Assembly: GCA_025351035.1 (NCBI GenBank)
Contig: JANXWT010000215.1
Span: forward strand, 1-12,886
From: Opitutia bacterium
GTDB taxonomy: Bacteria > Verrucomicrobiota > Verrucomicrobiia > Opitutales > Opitutaceae
Reading direction: 5' to 3'
DNA: 12,886 nt
A program made the translations under genes and the position numbers. The number at the start of each line of letters is the position of its first letter. Positions within the stretch are counted from its first letter, which is position 1. The notes under the pieces were generated by a model. It had not been told where the DNA came from and ran no database searches. It worked only from the letters and a program-made list of their open reading frames with translations. Of this stretch, positions 5,917-12,886 are shown piece after piece.

Positions 5917-6339
5917 ATGCGTCTGTTCCAAATTCTCTTCAGTGCAGTTGCCCTGCTTTTGACCGCGGCCTGTTCGACAACCCCGCAATCGCGAATCGAA
6001 AAGAATCGCGGGGCGTTCGACGCGTTCCCCGCCGACGTGCAGGAAAAAATCCGGGCCGGCCGGGTCGACCTCGGCTTCACGCCGCCGATGGTGCGGCTGG
6101 CGCTGGGTGATCCCGCTCGCGAATTGAACCGCTCCAGTGCCGCCGGGCAGGAAGAGGTTTGGGTTTACCGGCGATCGTCGTCGGGTTTCAGTTTCGGCGT
6201 CGGAATCGGCGGCGGCAGCGGACACACCGGCTATGGCGGTGGGGTCTCGATGAGCACGGCCCCCGATTACGACGAAGATGCCATGCGGGTAATTTTCCGC
6301 GAAGGCAAAGTCACGGCGGTCGAGACGCGGGTGAAGTAA
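5917..6339 (+). CDS. Small lipoprotein with BamE/SmpA-like pattern and Gly-rich insert
   Basis: This is a predicted exported lipoprotein of 140 residues. MRLFQILFSAVALLLTAACS is a short basic start, a hydrophobic core and a lipobox-like TAAC, so Cys19 would be lipidated. The -3 residue is Thr rather than Leu, which is less usual. The mature part has a helix-like stretch (35-48), then PPMVRLALGDPARE (56-69), GQEEVWVYRR (77-86), and finally MRVIFREGKVTAVETR. That order is typical of small BamE/SmpA/OmlA-like domains: valine-helix, LG.P loop, W-Y strand, then F..GKV strand. A Gly-rich stretch at 90-110 lies between the strands. The ATG at 5917 gives the signal sequence; longer in-frame starts overlap rpiB. 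It is divergent from rpiB and convergent with the HAD gene. The role, perhaps envelope-related, is unknown. Confidence 0.8.
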   Translation: MRLFQILFSAVALLLTAACSTTPQSRIEKNRGAFDAFPADVQEKIRAGRVDLGFTPPMVRLALGDPARELNRSSAAGQEEVWVYRRSSSGFSFGVGIGGGSGHTGYGGGVSMSTAPDYDEDAMRVIFREGKVTAVETRVK

Positions 6340-6353
6340 CCGACTCGGTCCGG

Positions 6354-7037
6354 TCACCCGCCGTCGATCACGCGCAGAAACGCGGCGGTGTCAGCGAAGT
6401 CTGCAAACACCGCGGTCGGTCCGTGCGCCAGCAGGTCAGCCACGGAAAATCTGCCCGTGGAGACCCCGATAGTTTTTGCCCCGATGGCTTGGCCGCACTC
6501 GATGTCGTGCGGGGTGTCGCCGATCACAAACGTGTGCTCGGGTGCAAAATCGACCGCATGTTTTTCCTTCGCGCGTCGTAGGGCGTGGGGCCCGAGATCG
6601 TTGCGCACCGGGCTGTCGTCGCCGAAAGCGCCGAAGGCAAAATAGTGCCAGACCTTGTAGTGTTCGAGTTTGATATGGGCCCCGCGGTGCAGATTGCCAG
6701 TGAGCAGACCTTGCGCGACGTCGCTGCGCTGATGGAGCAGGTCAAGCAGCGCGAGGATGCCCGGCAGGACGCGGCCCGCCCGCGAAGTGACCTCCGTATG
6801 CAGCAATTCCAAGTAGGCCTCGAGGTAGCCGTGAATGGCTGCGGGCGTCACGGGCAGTTGGTTGTGCGCGAGCACCTGTGCGGCGATCCATTGGTCGGTG
6901 CGCCCCGAGAGATCCAGCTTGGTGAGATCAGGCCTGCGGCCATGCAATTTTTGAAACGCCCGGTCGAGCGCACCCATGCCGGCGCCCTGGGTCAGGATCA
7001 AAGTGCCGTCAATGTCCCAGAGAATGAGTTTCTTCAC
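6354..7037 (-). CDS. HAD-superfamily hydrolase (phosphoglycolate-phosphatase-like)
   Basis: This cytosolic phosphatase of the haloacid dehalogenase superfamily has 227 residues, a normal length for the Gph/PGP group. Motif I is DIDGT at 8-12 (nucleophile Asp8, acid/base Asp10). The region between about 15 and 95 is the helical C1 cap. Motif II is LLTGN at 111-115. A motif III lysine lies in the RRAKEKH segment around 154-160. Motif IV is IGDTPHDIECG at 172-182. Substrate specificity cannot be read; phosphoglycolate or another small phosphate ester is likely. The start is GTG (7037-7035). The preceding AAAGG is only 2 nt away, too close for a normal ribosome site. It converges on the lipoprotein gene with 14 bp between the stops and follows lpd by 91 bp. 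Confidence 0.9.
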   Translation of the reverse strand: MKKLILWDIDGTLILTQGAGMGALDRAFQKLHGRRPDLTKLDLSGRTDQWIAAQVLAHNQLPVTPAAIHGYLEAYLELLHTEVTSRAGRVLPGILALLDLLHQRSDVAQGLLTGNLHRGAHIKLEHYKVWHYFAFGAFGDDSPVRNDLGPHALRRAKEKHAVDFAPEHTFVIGDTPHDIECGQAIGAKTIGVSTGRFSVADLLAHGPTAVFADFADTAAFLRVIDGG

Positions 7038-7128
7038 GGCCTTTCAGCAAGGGCGCGATCTGCGCTGCCGCAAAACAAAAAAATGCGTCCCAGGAGTTCG
7101 CACCGAGTGGGTAGGGAACGGACTGGCG

Positions 7129-8523
7129 CTACAGCGCGTGGATGGCGCTCTTGCTGACGGCGAGGCCGGCTTCCTTGATCGCCTCGCTCATCGTCGGGTG
7201 GGCGTGGATCGTGCGACCGAGGTCCTCGGCGCTGCCGCCGTATTCCATGTGCGTGACGACTTCGCTGATGAGTTCGCCCGCGCCTTTGCCGAGTATCTGC
7301 GCGCCGAGGATGCGGTCGGTCTTCGCGTCGGCGATGATCTTCACGTAACCGTCGGTGGCGTCGGCGGCGATGGCGCGGCCGTTGGCGGCGAAATTGAATT
7401 TGCCGACGTTGATCGCGCGGCCTGCGGCCTTCGCGGCGTCTTCGCCGAGGCCGACTGAGGCAACCTCCGGGTCGGTGTAAACGATGCCGGGGACGAGATC
7501 CCAATTGATGTGGCCGTGCTTGCCGGCGATCCACTCGGCGACCGCAACACCGTCTTCCTCGGCCTTGTGCGCGAGCATCGGGCCGGCGATGACGTCGCCG
7601 ATGGCCCAGATGTGCGGCACGTTGGTGCGCAGGTGGGCGTCGACTTTGACGCGCTTCTTCTCGTCGAGCTGCACGCCGGCTTTGTCGAGACCGAGGTTGT
7701 CGGTGAACGGGCGGCGGCCGACGGACACGAGAACCTTGTCGGCGGCGAAGGAGAGTTTTTCCCCGCCGCGCTCGGCGGTCAGCACGCCTTTGGCGAAGCC
7801 GGTGACCTTGGCGTTGACCTCGATCTTGAGGCCCTGCTTCTGCAGCAGGCGCCAGAAATTGCGGACGATGTCGTCGTCGTAGGTGGCGACGATCTTCGGG
7901 AGAAATTCGACGACGGTCACGTTGCTGCCGAGGCGCGCCCAGACGGAGCCGAGTTCGAGGCCGATGGCGCCGCCGCCGACCACGACGAGATTCTTCGGGA
8001 CCTCGGGGAACGCGATGGCGTGATCGCTCGAGACGACGGTCTCGCCGTCGAACTTCATGAACGGCAGCTCGACGGGCGCTGAGCCGGTGGCGATGACGAA
8101 ATTTTTGGCGGTGAGGCGTTGGGAAGGGCCGTTAGGGATAACGGCCCCCACCTCGATCTCATTGGGAGAAATGAACGAGGCGTGGCCGGTGAAGGTTGGG
8201 ATCTTGCGGCCTTTGGCGAGCAGGCCGACGCCGCCGGTGAGCTTGGCGACGACGGCGTCCTTCTTCTTGAGCATCGTGGGCAGGTCGGCTTCGACGGAGC
8301 CGAGTTTGATGCCGGACGCGGCGGCGTGGTGCTTGGCCCAAGCGAATTGCTCGCTCGTGTGGAGGAGCGCCTTGCTCGGGATGCAGCCGACGTTGAGGCA
8401 GGTGCCGCCGAGCGCGGAGCGTTTTTCCACGAGCGCGACTTTGAGGCCGAGCTGCTGGGCGCGGAACGCGCAGACGTAGCCGCCGGGGCCGGCGCCGATG
8501 ATGACGATGTCGAAGGAGTCCAT
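7129..8523 (-). CDS. lpd: Dihydrolipoyl dehydrogenase (E3)
   Basis: This FAD flavoprotein reoxidises the dihydrolipoyl arm of E2 and passes electrons to NAD+. It has 464 residues, the usual length. FAD binding: GAGPGG at 10-15. The redox disulfide is in GGTCLNVGCIPSK (39-51), Cys42 and Cys47. NAD binding: VVGGGAIGLELG at 181-192. The second FAD motif is AIGD at 307-310. The dimer-interface catalytic pair His442/Glu447 lies in HPTMSE. It is third in the sucA-sucB-lpd operon, so mainly the E3 of 2-oxoglutarate dehydrogenase, but it may also serve the fused E1 complex at 207-2258. Oddities: residues about 126-137 (GAVIPNGPSQRL) come from a perfect hairpin sequence and look like a small in-frame insertion before the IIATGS-type segment. 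The gap before the gene is filled with an inverted repeat. There is no Shine-Dalgarno. Confidence 0.97.
   Translation of the reverse strand: MDSFDIVIIGAGPGGYVCAFRAQQLGLKVALVEKRSALGGTCLNVGCIPSKALLHTSEQFAWAKHHAAASGIKLGSVEADLPTMLKKKDAVVAKLTGGVGLLAKGRKIPTFTGHASFISPNEIEVGAVIPNGPSQRLTAKNFVIATGSAPVELPFMKFDGETVVSSDHAIAFPEVPKNLVVVGGGAIGLELGSVWARLGSNVTVVEFLPKIVATYDDDIVRNFWRLLQKQGLKIEVNAKVTGFAKGVLTAERGGEKLSFAADKVLVSVGRRPFTDNLGLDKAGVQLDEKKRVKVDAHLRTNVPHIWAIGDVIAGPMLAHKAEEDGVAVAEWIAGKHGHINWDLVPGIVYTDPEVASVGLGEDAAKAAGRAINVGKFNFAANGRAIAADATDGYVKIIADAKTDRILGAQILGKGAGELISEVVTHMEYGGSAEDLGRTIHAHPTMSEAIKEAGLAVSKSAIHAL
8126..8147. repeat. Perfect 9-bp inverted repeat inside lpd
   Basis: GGGCCGTTA at 8126-8134 and TAACGGCCC at 8139-8147 are exact reverse complements around a GGGA loop. 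The hairpin lies in frame within lpd and encodes part of residues 126-137. It falls just before the conserved ATGS segment, where dihydrolipoyl dehydrogenases vary in length. A compact, perfect, GC-rich stem in a coding region looks like a REP-type palindrome that inserted without breaking the frame. Chance cannot be ruled out from one copy. Confidence 0.6.
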
Positions 8524-8525
8524 AA

Positions 8526-8602
8526 AGTTGAGTGCTGAGAGTTGAGGGTTGAGAGTCGGGCGGCGGAAAGTCTTTCAACCCTTAGCACTCAACTCTCAAC
8601 TG
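8526..8602. repeat. Inverted repeat of AGTTGAG-type words between sucB and lpd
   Basis: Nearly the whole 92-bp gap is built from two opposed arms. The left arm (8526-8555) contains AGTTGAG, TGCTGAG, AGTTGAG and GGGTTGAGAG. The reverse complement of the right arm (8572-8602) reads AGTTGAG, AGTTGAG, TGCTAA and GGGTTGAAAG: the same words with the middle blocks exchanged. The inner parts GGGTTGAGAG (8546-8555) and CTTTCAACCC (8572-8581) pair with one G-T wobble around a 16-nt loop. The TTGAG words differ clearly from the surrounding GC-rich coding DNA. It looks like an interspersed repeat placed inside the operon. In mRNA it would form a stem between sucB and lpd, close to the lpd start. Confidence 0.7.
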
Positions 8603-8615
8603 CCGCGAAACGGCC

Positions 8616-9809
8616 TTACGCCCCGATCACAAGGCGGGCGGGATCTTCGAGGGCGTTCTTCACCGACACGAGGAAGGTGACCGATTCTTTGCCGTCGACG
8701 AGGCGGTGGTCGTAGCTGAGTGCGAGATACATCATCGGGCGGATGACGACTTGGCCGTTGTGCGCGATGGGACGGTCCTTGATCGCGTGCATGCCGAGGA
8801 TGGCGCTCTGCGGGGCGTTGATGATCGGGGTCGCGAGGAGCGAGCCGAACACGCCGCCGTTGGTGATGGTGAACACGCCGCCTTCGAGCTCGGGCAAGGT
8901 GAGCTTGCCGTCGCGCGCTTTCTTCGCGGCGTCGGCGATGTCGCGCTCGATCTCGGCCATGCTCTTGCGGTCGCAATCGCGGATGACGGGGACGATGAGG
9001 CCGCGGTCGGTGGAGACGGCGACGCCGATGTCGAAGTAGTGGTTCGAGATGATGGTGTCGCCGTCGATCTGGGCGTTGATGCCGGGGACTTCCTTGAGCG
9101 CGTTGACGACGGCCTTCACGAAGAAGGACATGAAGCCGAGCTTCACGCCGTTCTTCTTCACGAAATCATCCTGATATTTCGAGCGCAGCGCCATGATGGC
9201 GGACATGTCGGCCTCGTTGAATGTCGTGAGCATCGCGGCGGCGTGCTGGGCTTGCACGAGACGCTGGGCGATCTTCTGGCGCAGCGGCGTCATCTTCTTG
9301 CGCGTCTGGCGTTCGCCGGTGGCGACCGGTGCGACGAAGGGCTTCGGGGTCGGCGTCGGCGCGGGCATCAGGGGAGCGGCGGGCTTCGTCTCGGTCGCAG
9401 CAAGCATGTCGCCTTTGGTGACGCGGCCGGCTTTGCCGGAGCCGGAGACGCTGGCCGGATCGATGCCGGTCTCGGCGGCGAGGCGGCGGACGGCGGGGGA
9501 TTGCGCATCGGAATTCGCGGACGCGGCCTCGCGAGGTGAGGGCACCCCGCCGACAGGAGCGGCCGCGGCGGTGACGGCGGTGTCGATCACGGCGACGACG
9601 GCGCCGATCTTCACCTCGGCGCCGGCGGCGACCTTGAGGGAGATTTTGCCGGCGGCTTCGGCGGTGCCTTCGGACGTGATCTTGTCGGTCTCGAGTTCGA
9701 AGAGGACTTGATCCTTCTTCACGACATCGCCGTCAGCGACGTGCCACTTGGCGAGAATGCCGGAGGAGATGGATTCGCCCATCGAGGGGATTTTGACTTC
9801 GAATGACAT
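8616..9809 (-). CDS. sucB: Dihydrolipoyl succinyltransferase, E2 of 2-oxoglutarate dehydrogenase
   Basis: This core enzyme of the 2-oxoglutarate dehydrogenase complex transfers succinyl from the lipoyl arm to CoA. It has 397 residues, close to the usual 400. The lipoyl domain is about 1-78, with the lipoylated lysine Lys43 in ETDK. An Ala/Pro linker follows. The E3/E1-binding domain is about 103-137 (SPAVRRLAAETG...GRVTKGDM). A second Pro-rich linker spans 140-165. The catalytic domain is about 170-397 with DHRLVDG at 367-373, in which His368 and Asp372 are catalytic. One lipoyl domain and direct linkage to sucA support succinyltransferase over acetyltransferase. I chose the ATG at 9809 (MSFEVKIPSMGES); a longer frame runs into sucA. 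The leader is pyrimidine-rich (CCTCCTCCACC) with no Shine-Dalgarno. It lies 44 bp after sucA. Confidence 0.97.
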   Translation of the reverse strand: MSFEVKIPSMGESISSGILAKWHVADGDVVKKDQVLFELETDKITSEGTAEAAGKISLKVAAGAEVKIGAVVAVIDTAVTAAAAPVGGVPSPREAASANSDAQSPAVRRLAAETGIDPASVSGSGKAGRVTKGDMLAATETKPAAPLMPAPTPTPKPFVAPVATGERQTRKKMTPLRQKIAQRLVQAQHAAAMLTTFNEADMSAIMALRSKYQDDFVKKNGVKLGFMSFFVKAVVNALKEVPGINAQIDGDTIISNHYFDIGVAVSTDRGLIVPVIRDCDRKSMAEIERDIADAAKKARDGKLTLPELEGGVFTITNGGVFGSLLATPIINAPQSAILGMHAIKDRPIAHNGQVVIRPMMYLALSYDHRLVDGKESVTFLVSVKNALEDPARLVIGA

Positions 9810-9853
9810 GGTGGAGGAGGTTGGGTGCGTGCGGCTTGGGCTGCGATGAAGAG

Positions 9854-12598
9854 TTAGAGGGAGAAAGCGTCTTTGACGAGCGCGGCTTGTTCGACGCGGT
9901 GGACGGCGAGCTGGCCGACGGCGGGCGAAGCGGAGGCGTCGCGGCTGGCGTAGACGGCCTTGCGGAGGAAGATTTCCTCGAGCTGAGGCGCGATGAAACT
10001 CCACGCGCCGTTATTCGCGGATTCTTCCTGACACCAGACGAGTTTGGCGCCGGCGTATTTCTTCGCGATTTCCGCGAGACGCTTCGTGTGGAGCGGATAG
10101 AGCTGCTCGACGCGCACGATGGCGGTGTTGGCGGCGGAGTTCTTTTCGCGGTAGTCGGCGAGGTCGTAGTAGACTTTGCCCGAGCAGAGAATCAGGCGGT
10201 CGACTTTCTTGGCTGCGGCCGCGTCGTCGATGATTTCTTGGAAGCTGCCGGACGTGAAATCCTCGAGCGCGGACACGGCGGCCGGATTGCGCAGGAGAGA
10301 TTTCGGCGACATGACGACGAGGGGCTTCCGGAAATCGCGCATGACCTGACGACGGAGTGCATGGAAATAATTCGCGGGCGTCGTGATGTTGGCGACCTGC
10401 ATGTTGTCCTCAGCGCACATCTGGAGGAAGCGTTCGAGGCGGGCCGACGAGTGCTCGGGGCCTTGGCCTTCCTGGCCGTGCGGGAGGAGGAGCACGATGC
10501 CGCTGCTGCGCTGCCATTTCGATTCGCCGCTGGAGATGAACTGGTCGATGACGACCTGCGCGCCGTTGGCGAAGTCGCCAAACTGCGCTTCCCAAAGGCA
10601 GAGCATGTCCGGATAATCGAGCGAGTAGCCGTAGTCGAAGCCGAGCACGGCGGCCTCGGAGAGCAGCGAATTGTAGATGCAGAAACTCGCCTGCTTCGGG
10701 TCGAGGTTCTTGAGCGGCGAATATTTTGCGCCCGTCTCGTTGTCGTTGAACACGGCGTGGCGGTGGCTGAACGTGCCGCGCTCGCAATCCTGTCCGCTCA
10801 GGCGAATCGGTTTGCCCTCGAGCATGAGCGTGCCGAACGCGAGCGCCTCGCCGAAGCCCCAGTCGTAGGGGCCGTGCTTCTTGTGCGCCTCGGCGCGGGC
10901 CTCCATAAAGCGTTTGATTTTCGGGTGCGGCTTGAAGTCGGCGGGCACGCTCGTGAGCGAGCGCACGACGCGGTCGATCAACGCGGCGCTGACGGCGGTG
11001 TCGATGGCCTTGTGCGTGTAGGCCGGCTGGAAGATGGCGTTCGAACCCTTGAACGGATCGGCGGCTTTGCGTTTCGCGGCCTTCGAGGCTTCGCGTGCTT
11101 TGGCTTTCTCCAGGTTCTCCTCGAGCGTCGCGGAATACTCGGCCTTGATCGCGTCGCCTTGGTCGGCGGTGAGCGAACCCTCGGCGACGAGCTGGCGGGT
11201 GTAGAGCGTGGAGACGAGTGGGTGCGCGGCGATCTTGCGGTAGAGCGTGGGTTGCGTGAACGACGGCTCGTCGGACTCGTTGTGGCCATGCTTGCGGTAA
11301 CAATACATGTCGATGAACACATCGCTCTTCCACTGGCAGCGGTATTCGAGCGCGAGCTGCGTGACCATGCAGACGGCCTCGGGGTCGTCGCCGTTCACGT
11401 GGAAAATCGGGGCCTCGATCATTTTTGCGATGTCGGTGCAGTAGTGGGTCGAGCGCGAGTCGTGCGGGTCGGTGGTGAAGCCGATCTGGTTGTTGACGAC
11501 GAAGTGGACGGTGCCGCCGGTCTTGTAGCCGGGGAGCTGGGAAAAGTTGAGCGTCTCGGCGACGATGCCTTGGCCGGCGACGGCCGCATCACCGTGTGCG
11601 AGGAGCGCGAGGACCTTGCGGCGCTCGACCATGTCGTCGCGCAGGCGCTGCCGCGCGCGGACTTTGCCCTCGACGACGGGATTCACGATCTCGAGGTGCG
11701 ACGGATTCGTGGCGAGGCGCATTTCGACTTTCTTGCCCGATGTCGTGGTGAGCGTGGACTCGTAGCCGAGGTGGTATTTCACGTCGCCGTCGCCCGCGAC
11801 GGTGTCGGGGACGTAGTTCTCGGAGAACTGTTCGAACACCAGTTCGAACGGTTTCCGCATGACGCTGCAAAGGATATTCAGGCGACCGCGGTGGGCCATG
11901 CCCATCACGACCTCCTCGACGCCCGCGCCGGGGCACGCGTCGATCAGCGTGTCGACCGCGGCGATGAAACTCTCCGCGCCCTCGCCGGAGAAACGTTTCT
12001 GGCCGACGTATTTCGTGTGGAGAAATTTCTCGAACAGCTCGGCCTTGTGGAGGCGGCGGAGGATGCGGACCTTCTGCGCCTTGGTGAATTTCGGGCGCAT
12101 GAAATTCGGCTCCATGCGCTCCTGCAGCCAGCGGCGGACTTCGGTGTCCTGGATGTGCGTGTATTCCACGCCGACGGTGGAGCAGTAGGTTTTTTCCAGA
12201 GCGGCGACGATGTCGCGCAACTTCATCGGCGCGCCGACGTGGTAGTGGCCGACGTCAAAGGCGGTATCGAGGTCGGAGTCGGTGAGACCGAACGCCGCGA
12301 GCGCGAGCTGCGGGTTGCGCGCGGGCGCGGAGGCGAGGGGATTGAGGTTGGCCTGCGTGTGGCCGATGGCGCGGTAATGGTAGAGGAGGCTGTCGACCTG
12401 CGACTGCTTGCGGCTGTCGATCACCGGCGCGCCGGCGCTCGCAGAGGCGGCGGGCGACTGGCCGTTGCTGCCCAGCGTGAAACCCTGGAAGAACGCGCGC
12501 CAGGTCGGGTCGACGCTATCGGGATTTTCCTGCCAGCGCTGGTAATACTCCTCGACCAGCGAGGCGTTGGCTCGTTCGGAGACGTTGACGGAATTCAT
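9854..12598 (-). CDS. sucA: 2-oxoglutarate dehydrogenase E1 (thiamine-diphosphate dependent)
   Basis: This is the E1 of the TCA-cycle 2-oxoglutarate dehydrogenase complex, in the cytosol. It has 914 residues; the family norm is about 930. The N-terminal E2-docking segment (about 11-42, LVEEYYQRWQENPDSVDPTW) is followed by a linker. The ThDP domain runs from about 180 to 500: GMAHRGRL at 233-240, ATNPSHLE at 296-303, the cofactor motif GDAAVAGQG at 336-344 closed by NN at 369-370, and HGHNESDEP at 437-445. The transketolase-like domain is about 575-770, with FSHRHAVFNDNETG at 610-623 and PHGQEGQGPEHSSAR at 706-720. The C-terminal domain follows, with VEQLYPL at 830-836. It is first in the sucA-sucB-lpd operon. 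CCTCC lies directly before the ATG, with no Shine-Dalgarno. Confidence 0.98.
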   Translation of the reverse strand: MNSVNVSERANASLVEEYYQRWQENPDSVDPTWRAFFQGFTLGSNGQSPAASASAGAPVIDSRKQSQVDSLLYHYRAIGHTQANLNPLASAPARNPQLALAAFGLTDSDLDTAFDVGHYHVGAPMKLRDIVAALEKTYCSTVGVEYTHIQDTEVRRWLQERMEPNFMRPKFTKAQKVRILRRLHKAELFEKFLHTKYVGQKRFSGEGAESFIAAVDTLIDACPGAGVEEVVMGMAHRGRLNILCSVMRKPFELVFEQFSENYVPDTVAGDGDVKYHLGYESTLTTTSGKKVEMRLATNPSHLEIVNPVVEGKVRARQRLRDDMVERRKVLALLAHGDAAVAGQGIVAETLNFSQLPGYKTGGTVHFVVNNQIGFTTDPHDSRSTHYCTDIAKMIEAPIFHVNGDDPEAVCMVTQLALEYRCQWKSDVFIDMYCYRKHGHNESDEPSFTQPTLYRKIAAHPLVSTLYTRQLVAEGSLTADQGDAIKAEYSATLEENLEKAKAREASKAAKRKAADPFKGSNAIFQPAYTHKAIDTAVSAALIDRVVRSLTSVPADFKPHPKIKRFMEARAEAHKKHGPYDWGFGEALAFGTLMLEGKPIRLSGQDCERGTFSHRHAVFNDNETGAKYSPLKNLDPKQASFCIYNSLLSEAAVLGFDYGYSLDYPDMLCLWEAQFGDFANGAQVVIDQFISSGESKWQRSSGIVLLLPHGQEGQGPEHSSARLERFLQMCAEDNMQVANITTPANYFHALRRQVMRDFRKPLVVMSPKSLLRNPAAVSALEDFTSGSFQEIIDDAAAAKKVDRLILCSGKVYYDLADYREKNSAANTAIVRVEQLYPLHTKRLAEIAKKYAGAKLVWCQEESANNGAWSFIAPQLEEIFLRKAVYASRDASASPAVGQLAVHRVEQAALVKDAFSL

Positions 12599-12788
12599 GG
12601 AGGCGTGGGGAAAAGAGGATCGCGGGCCGTGAGCGCCGTCGGTGGCGTGGATGCAGCCGCGGGAAAGGACAACTCAGCACCCGTCGCGGGACGACACAAG
12701 GTCATTCCCGGCGCACGATGGGGGTTGAAAAGGGAATTATGCGCCGCTACGCGCATGGGAGTAATCGCTAATAACCCGCCGCCCGCCC
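12599..12788. promoter_or_regulatory. Divergent control region of sucA and the rightmost gene
   Basis: The 190 bp between two divergent starts should hold both promoters. On the minus strand CATAAT (12741-12736) is a good -10-like hexamer for sucA, but the -35 region is poor and the leader would be long. On the plus strand TTGAAA (12725-12730) is a possible -35. Two inverted repeats overlap this area. ATGCGC (12739-12744) and GCGCAT (12751-12756) have a 6-nt spacer; ATTCCC (12704-12709) and GGGAAT (12732-12737) have a 22-nt spacer. Either could bind a regulator. None matches a site I recognise. Confidence 0.35.
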
Positions 12789-12886
12789 ATGACCGAGACG
12801 AAGATCAAAGACGCGCTAATCCGGTTCGACGCCGGGATTAAGCAATCTGATGGCCCCGCCATCTCCGCCGCCCTGAACGACGTCGA
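12789..12886 (+). CDS. Unidentified protein, N-terminal 32 residues (runs off right edge)
   Basis: An ATG at 12789 opens a frame with no stop to the window end. It begins MTETKIKDALIRFDAGIKQS and continues with DGPAISAALNDV. The alternation of charged and hydrophobic residues suggests a soluble helical N-terminus with no signal peptide. It is divergent from sucA, with 190 bp between the starts. The leader GCCCGCCC has no Shine-Dalgarno, as for most genes here. The family is not recognisable from this fragment. Confidence 0.55.
   Translation, partial: MTETKIKDALIRFDAGIKQSDGPAISAALNDV

Noticed and set aside
5832..6080. An N-terminal extension of rpiB
   Set aside because: It would run antisense through the lipoprotein start and lacks RpiB character. 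The MKKFTIAIGSDHAG start is standard.
6339..6349. ACCGA-C-TCGGT palindrome in the 14-bp gap between the converging lipoprotein and HAD genes
   Set aside because: A 1-nt loop cannot form a hairpin, there is no T tract, and this length can arise by chance.
7075..7128. Intrinsic terminator after lpd
   Set aside because: There is a run of seven T on the minus strand, but only 4-bp stems can be formed before it. Not convincing enough to annotate.
9527..9536. CCTCGCGAGG palindrome in the sucB linker
   Set aside because: A 10-bp palindrome is expected by chance in GC-rich DNA, and it has no loop or neighbours suggesting function.
9810..10004. An N-terminal extension of sucB
   Set aside because: The extension overlaps the end of sucA and is Arg/Pro-rich. 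The lipoyl domain begins at MSFEVKIPSMGES.
9803..12841. A 1012-codon open frame on the plus strand across sucA
   Set aside because: It lies antisense to sucA, whose motifs are complete. The composition is rich in Arg, Val, Glu, Gly and Asp, as expected from the complement of GC-biased codons. It has no recognisable domain.
1..12886. Defence island, CRISPR, prophage, insertion sequence or secondary-metabolite cluster
   Set aside because: All complete genes are accounted for by metabolic, regulatory or small envelope families. No array of direct repeats, transposase, integrase or toxin-antitoxin pair is seen.

Overview
This 12.9 kb, GC-rich window holds twelve protein genes with clear coding evidence (eleven complete, one cut by the right edge) plus a short gene start at the left edge. 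Almost all lie on the minus strand. The content is chromosomal and metabolic. I see no phage, integrase, transposase, CRISPR or RNA genes. High GC, a fused E1 alpha/beta dehydrogenase, almost no Shine-Dalgarno sequences and several structured interspersed repeats suggest a Verrucomicrobiota-type bacterium, possibly Opitutales. That placement is inference, since no phylogenetic marker is present.

Layout from left to right. At 1-91 is the 5' end of an unidentified minus-strand gene. At 207-2258 is a single-chain thiamine-diphosphate 2-oxoacid dehydrogenase E1, with alpha and beta parts fused, most like branched-chain or pyruvate types. At 2373-3053 is a UPF0173 metallo-beta-lactamase-fold hydrolase. 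At 3106-3240 is an imperfect inverted repeat built on CACAGAT words. At 3254-5316 is a three-gene cluster transcribed leftwards: MarR-type repressor, two-domain ring-cleaving dioxygenase, alpha/beta hydrolase. This matches the mhqR-mhqE-mhqD quinone-resistance operon of Firmicutes in content and order, and has overlapping palindromes before the repressor gene. At 5394-5831 is ribose-5-phosphate isomerase B of the type that lacks the catalytic cysteine. Divergent from it, at 5917-6339, is a small lipoprotein with a BamE/SmpA-like pattern. At 6354-7037 is a HAD phosphatase with a GTG start.

The right half (7129-12598) is a complete 2-oxoglutarate dehydrogenase operon in the order sucA (E1), sucB (E2), lpd (E3), transcribed leftwards. 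It supplies the TCA-cycle step from 2-oxoglutarate to succinyl-CoA. lpd carries an in-frame perfect hairpin sequence, and the sucB-lpd gap carries a second type of inverted repeat. A divergent gene starts at 12789 and runs off the right edge.

The lpd product could serve both the OGDH complex and a complex containing the fused E1, which has no E2 or E3 gene beside it. No clearly new multi-gene system is visible. The items most worth following up are the mhqRED-like operon with its putative operators, the three structured repeats (one inside lpd), the glutamate-type RpiB, and the general lack of Shine-Dalgarno sequences.
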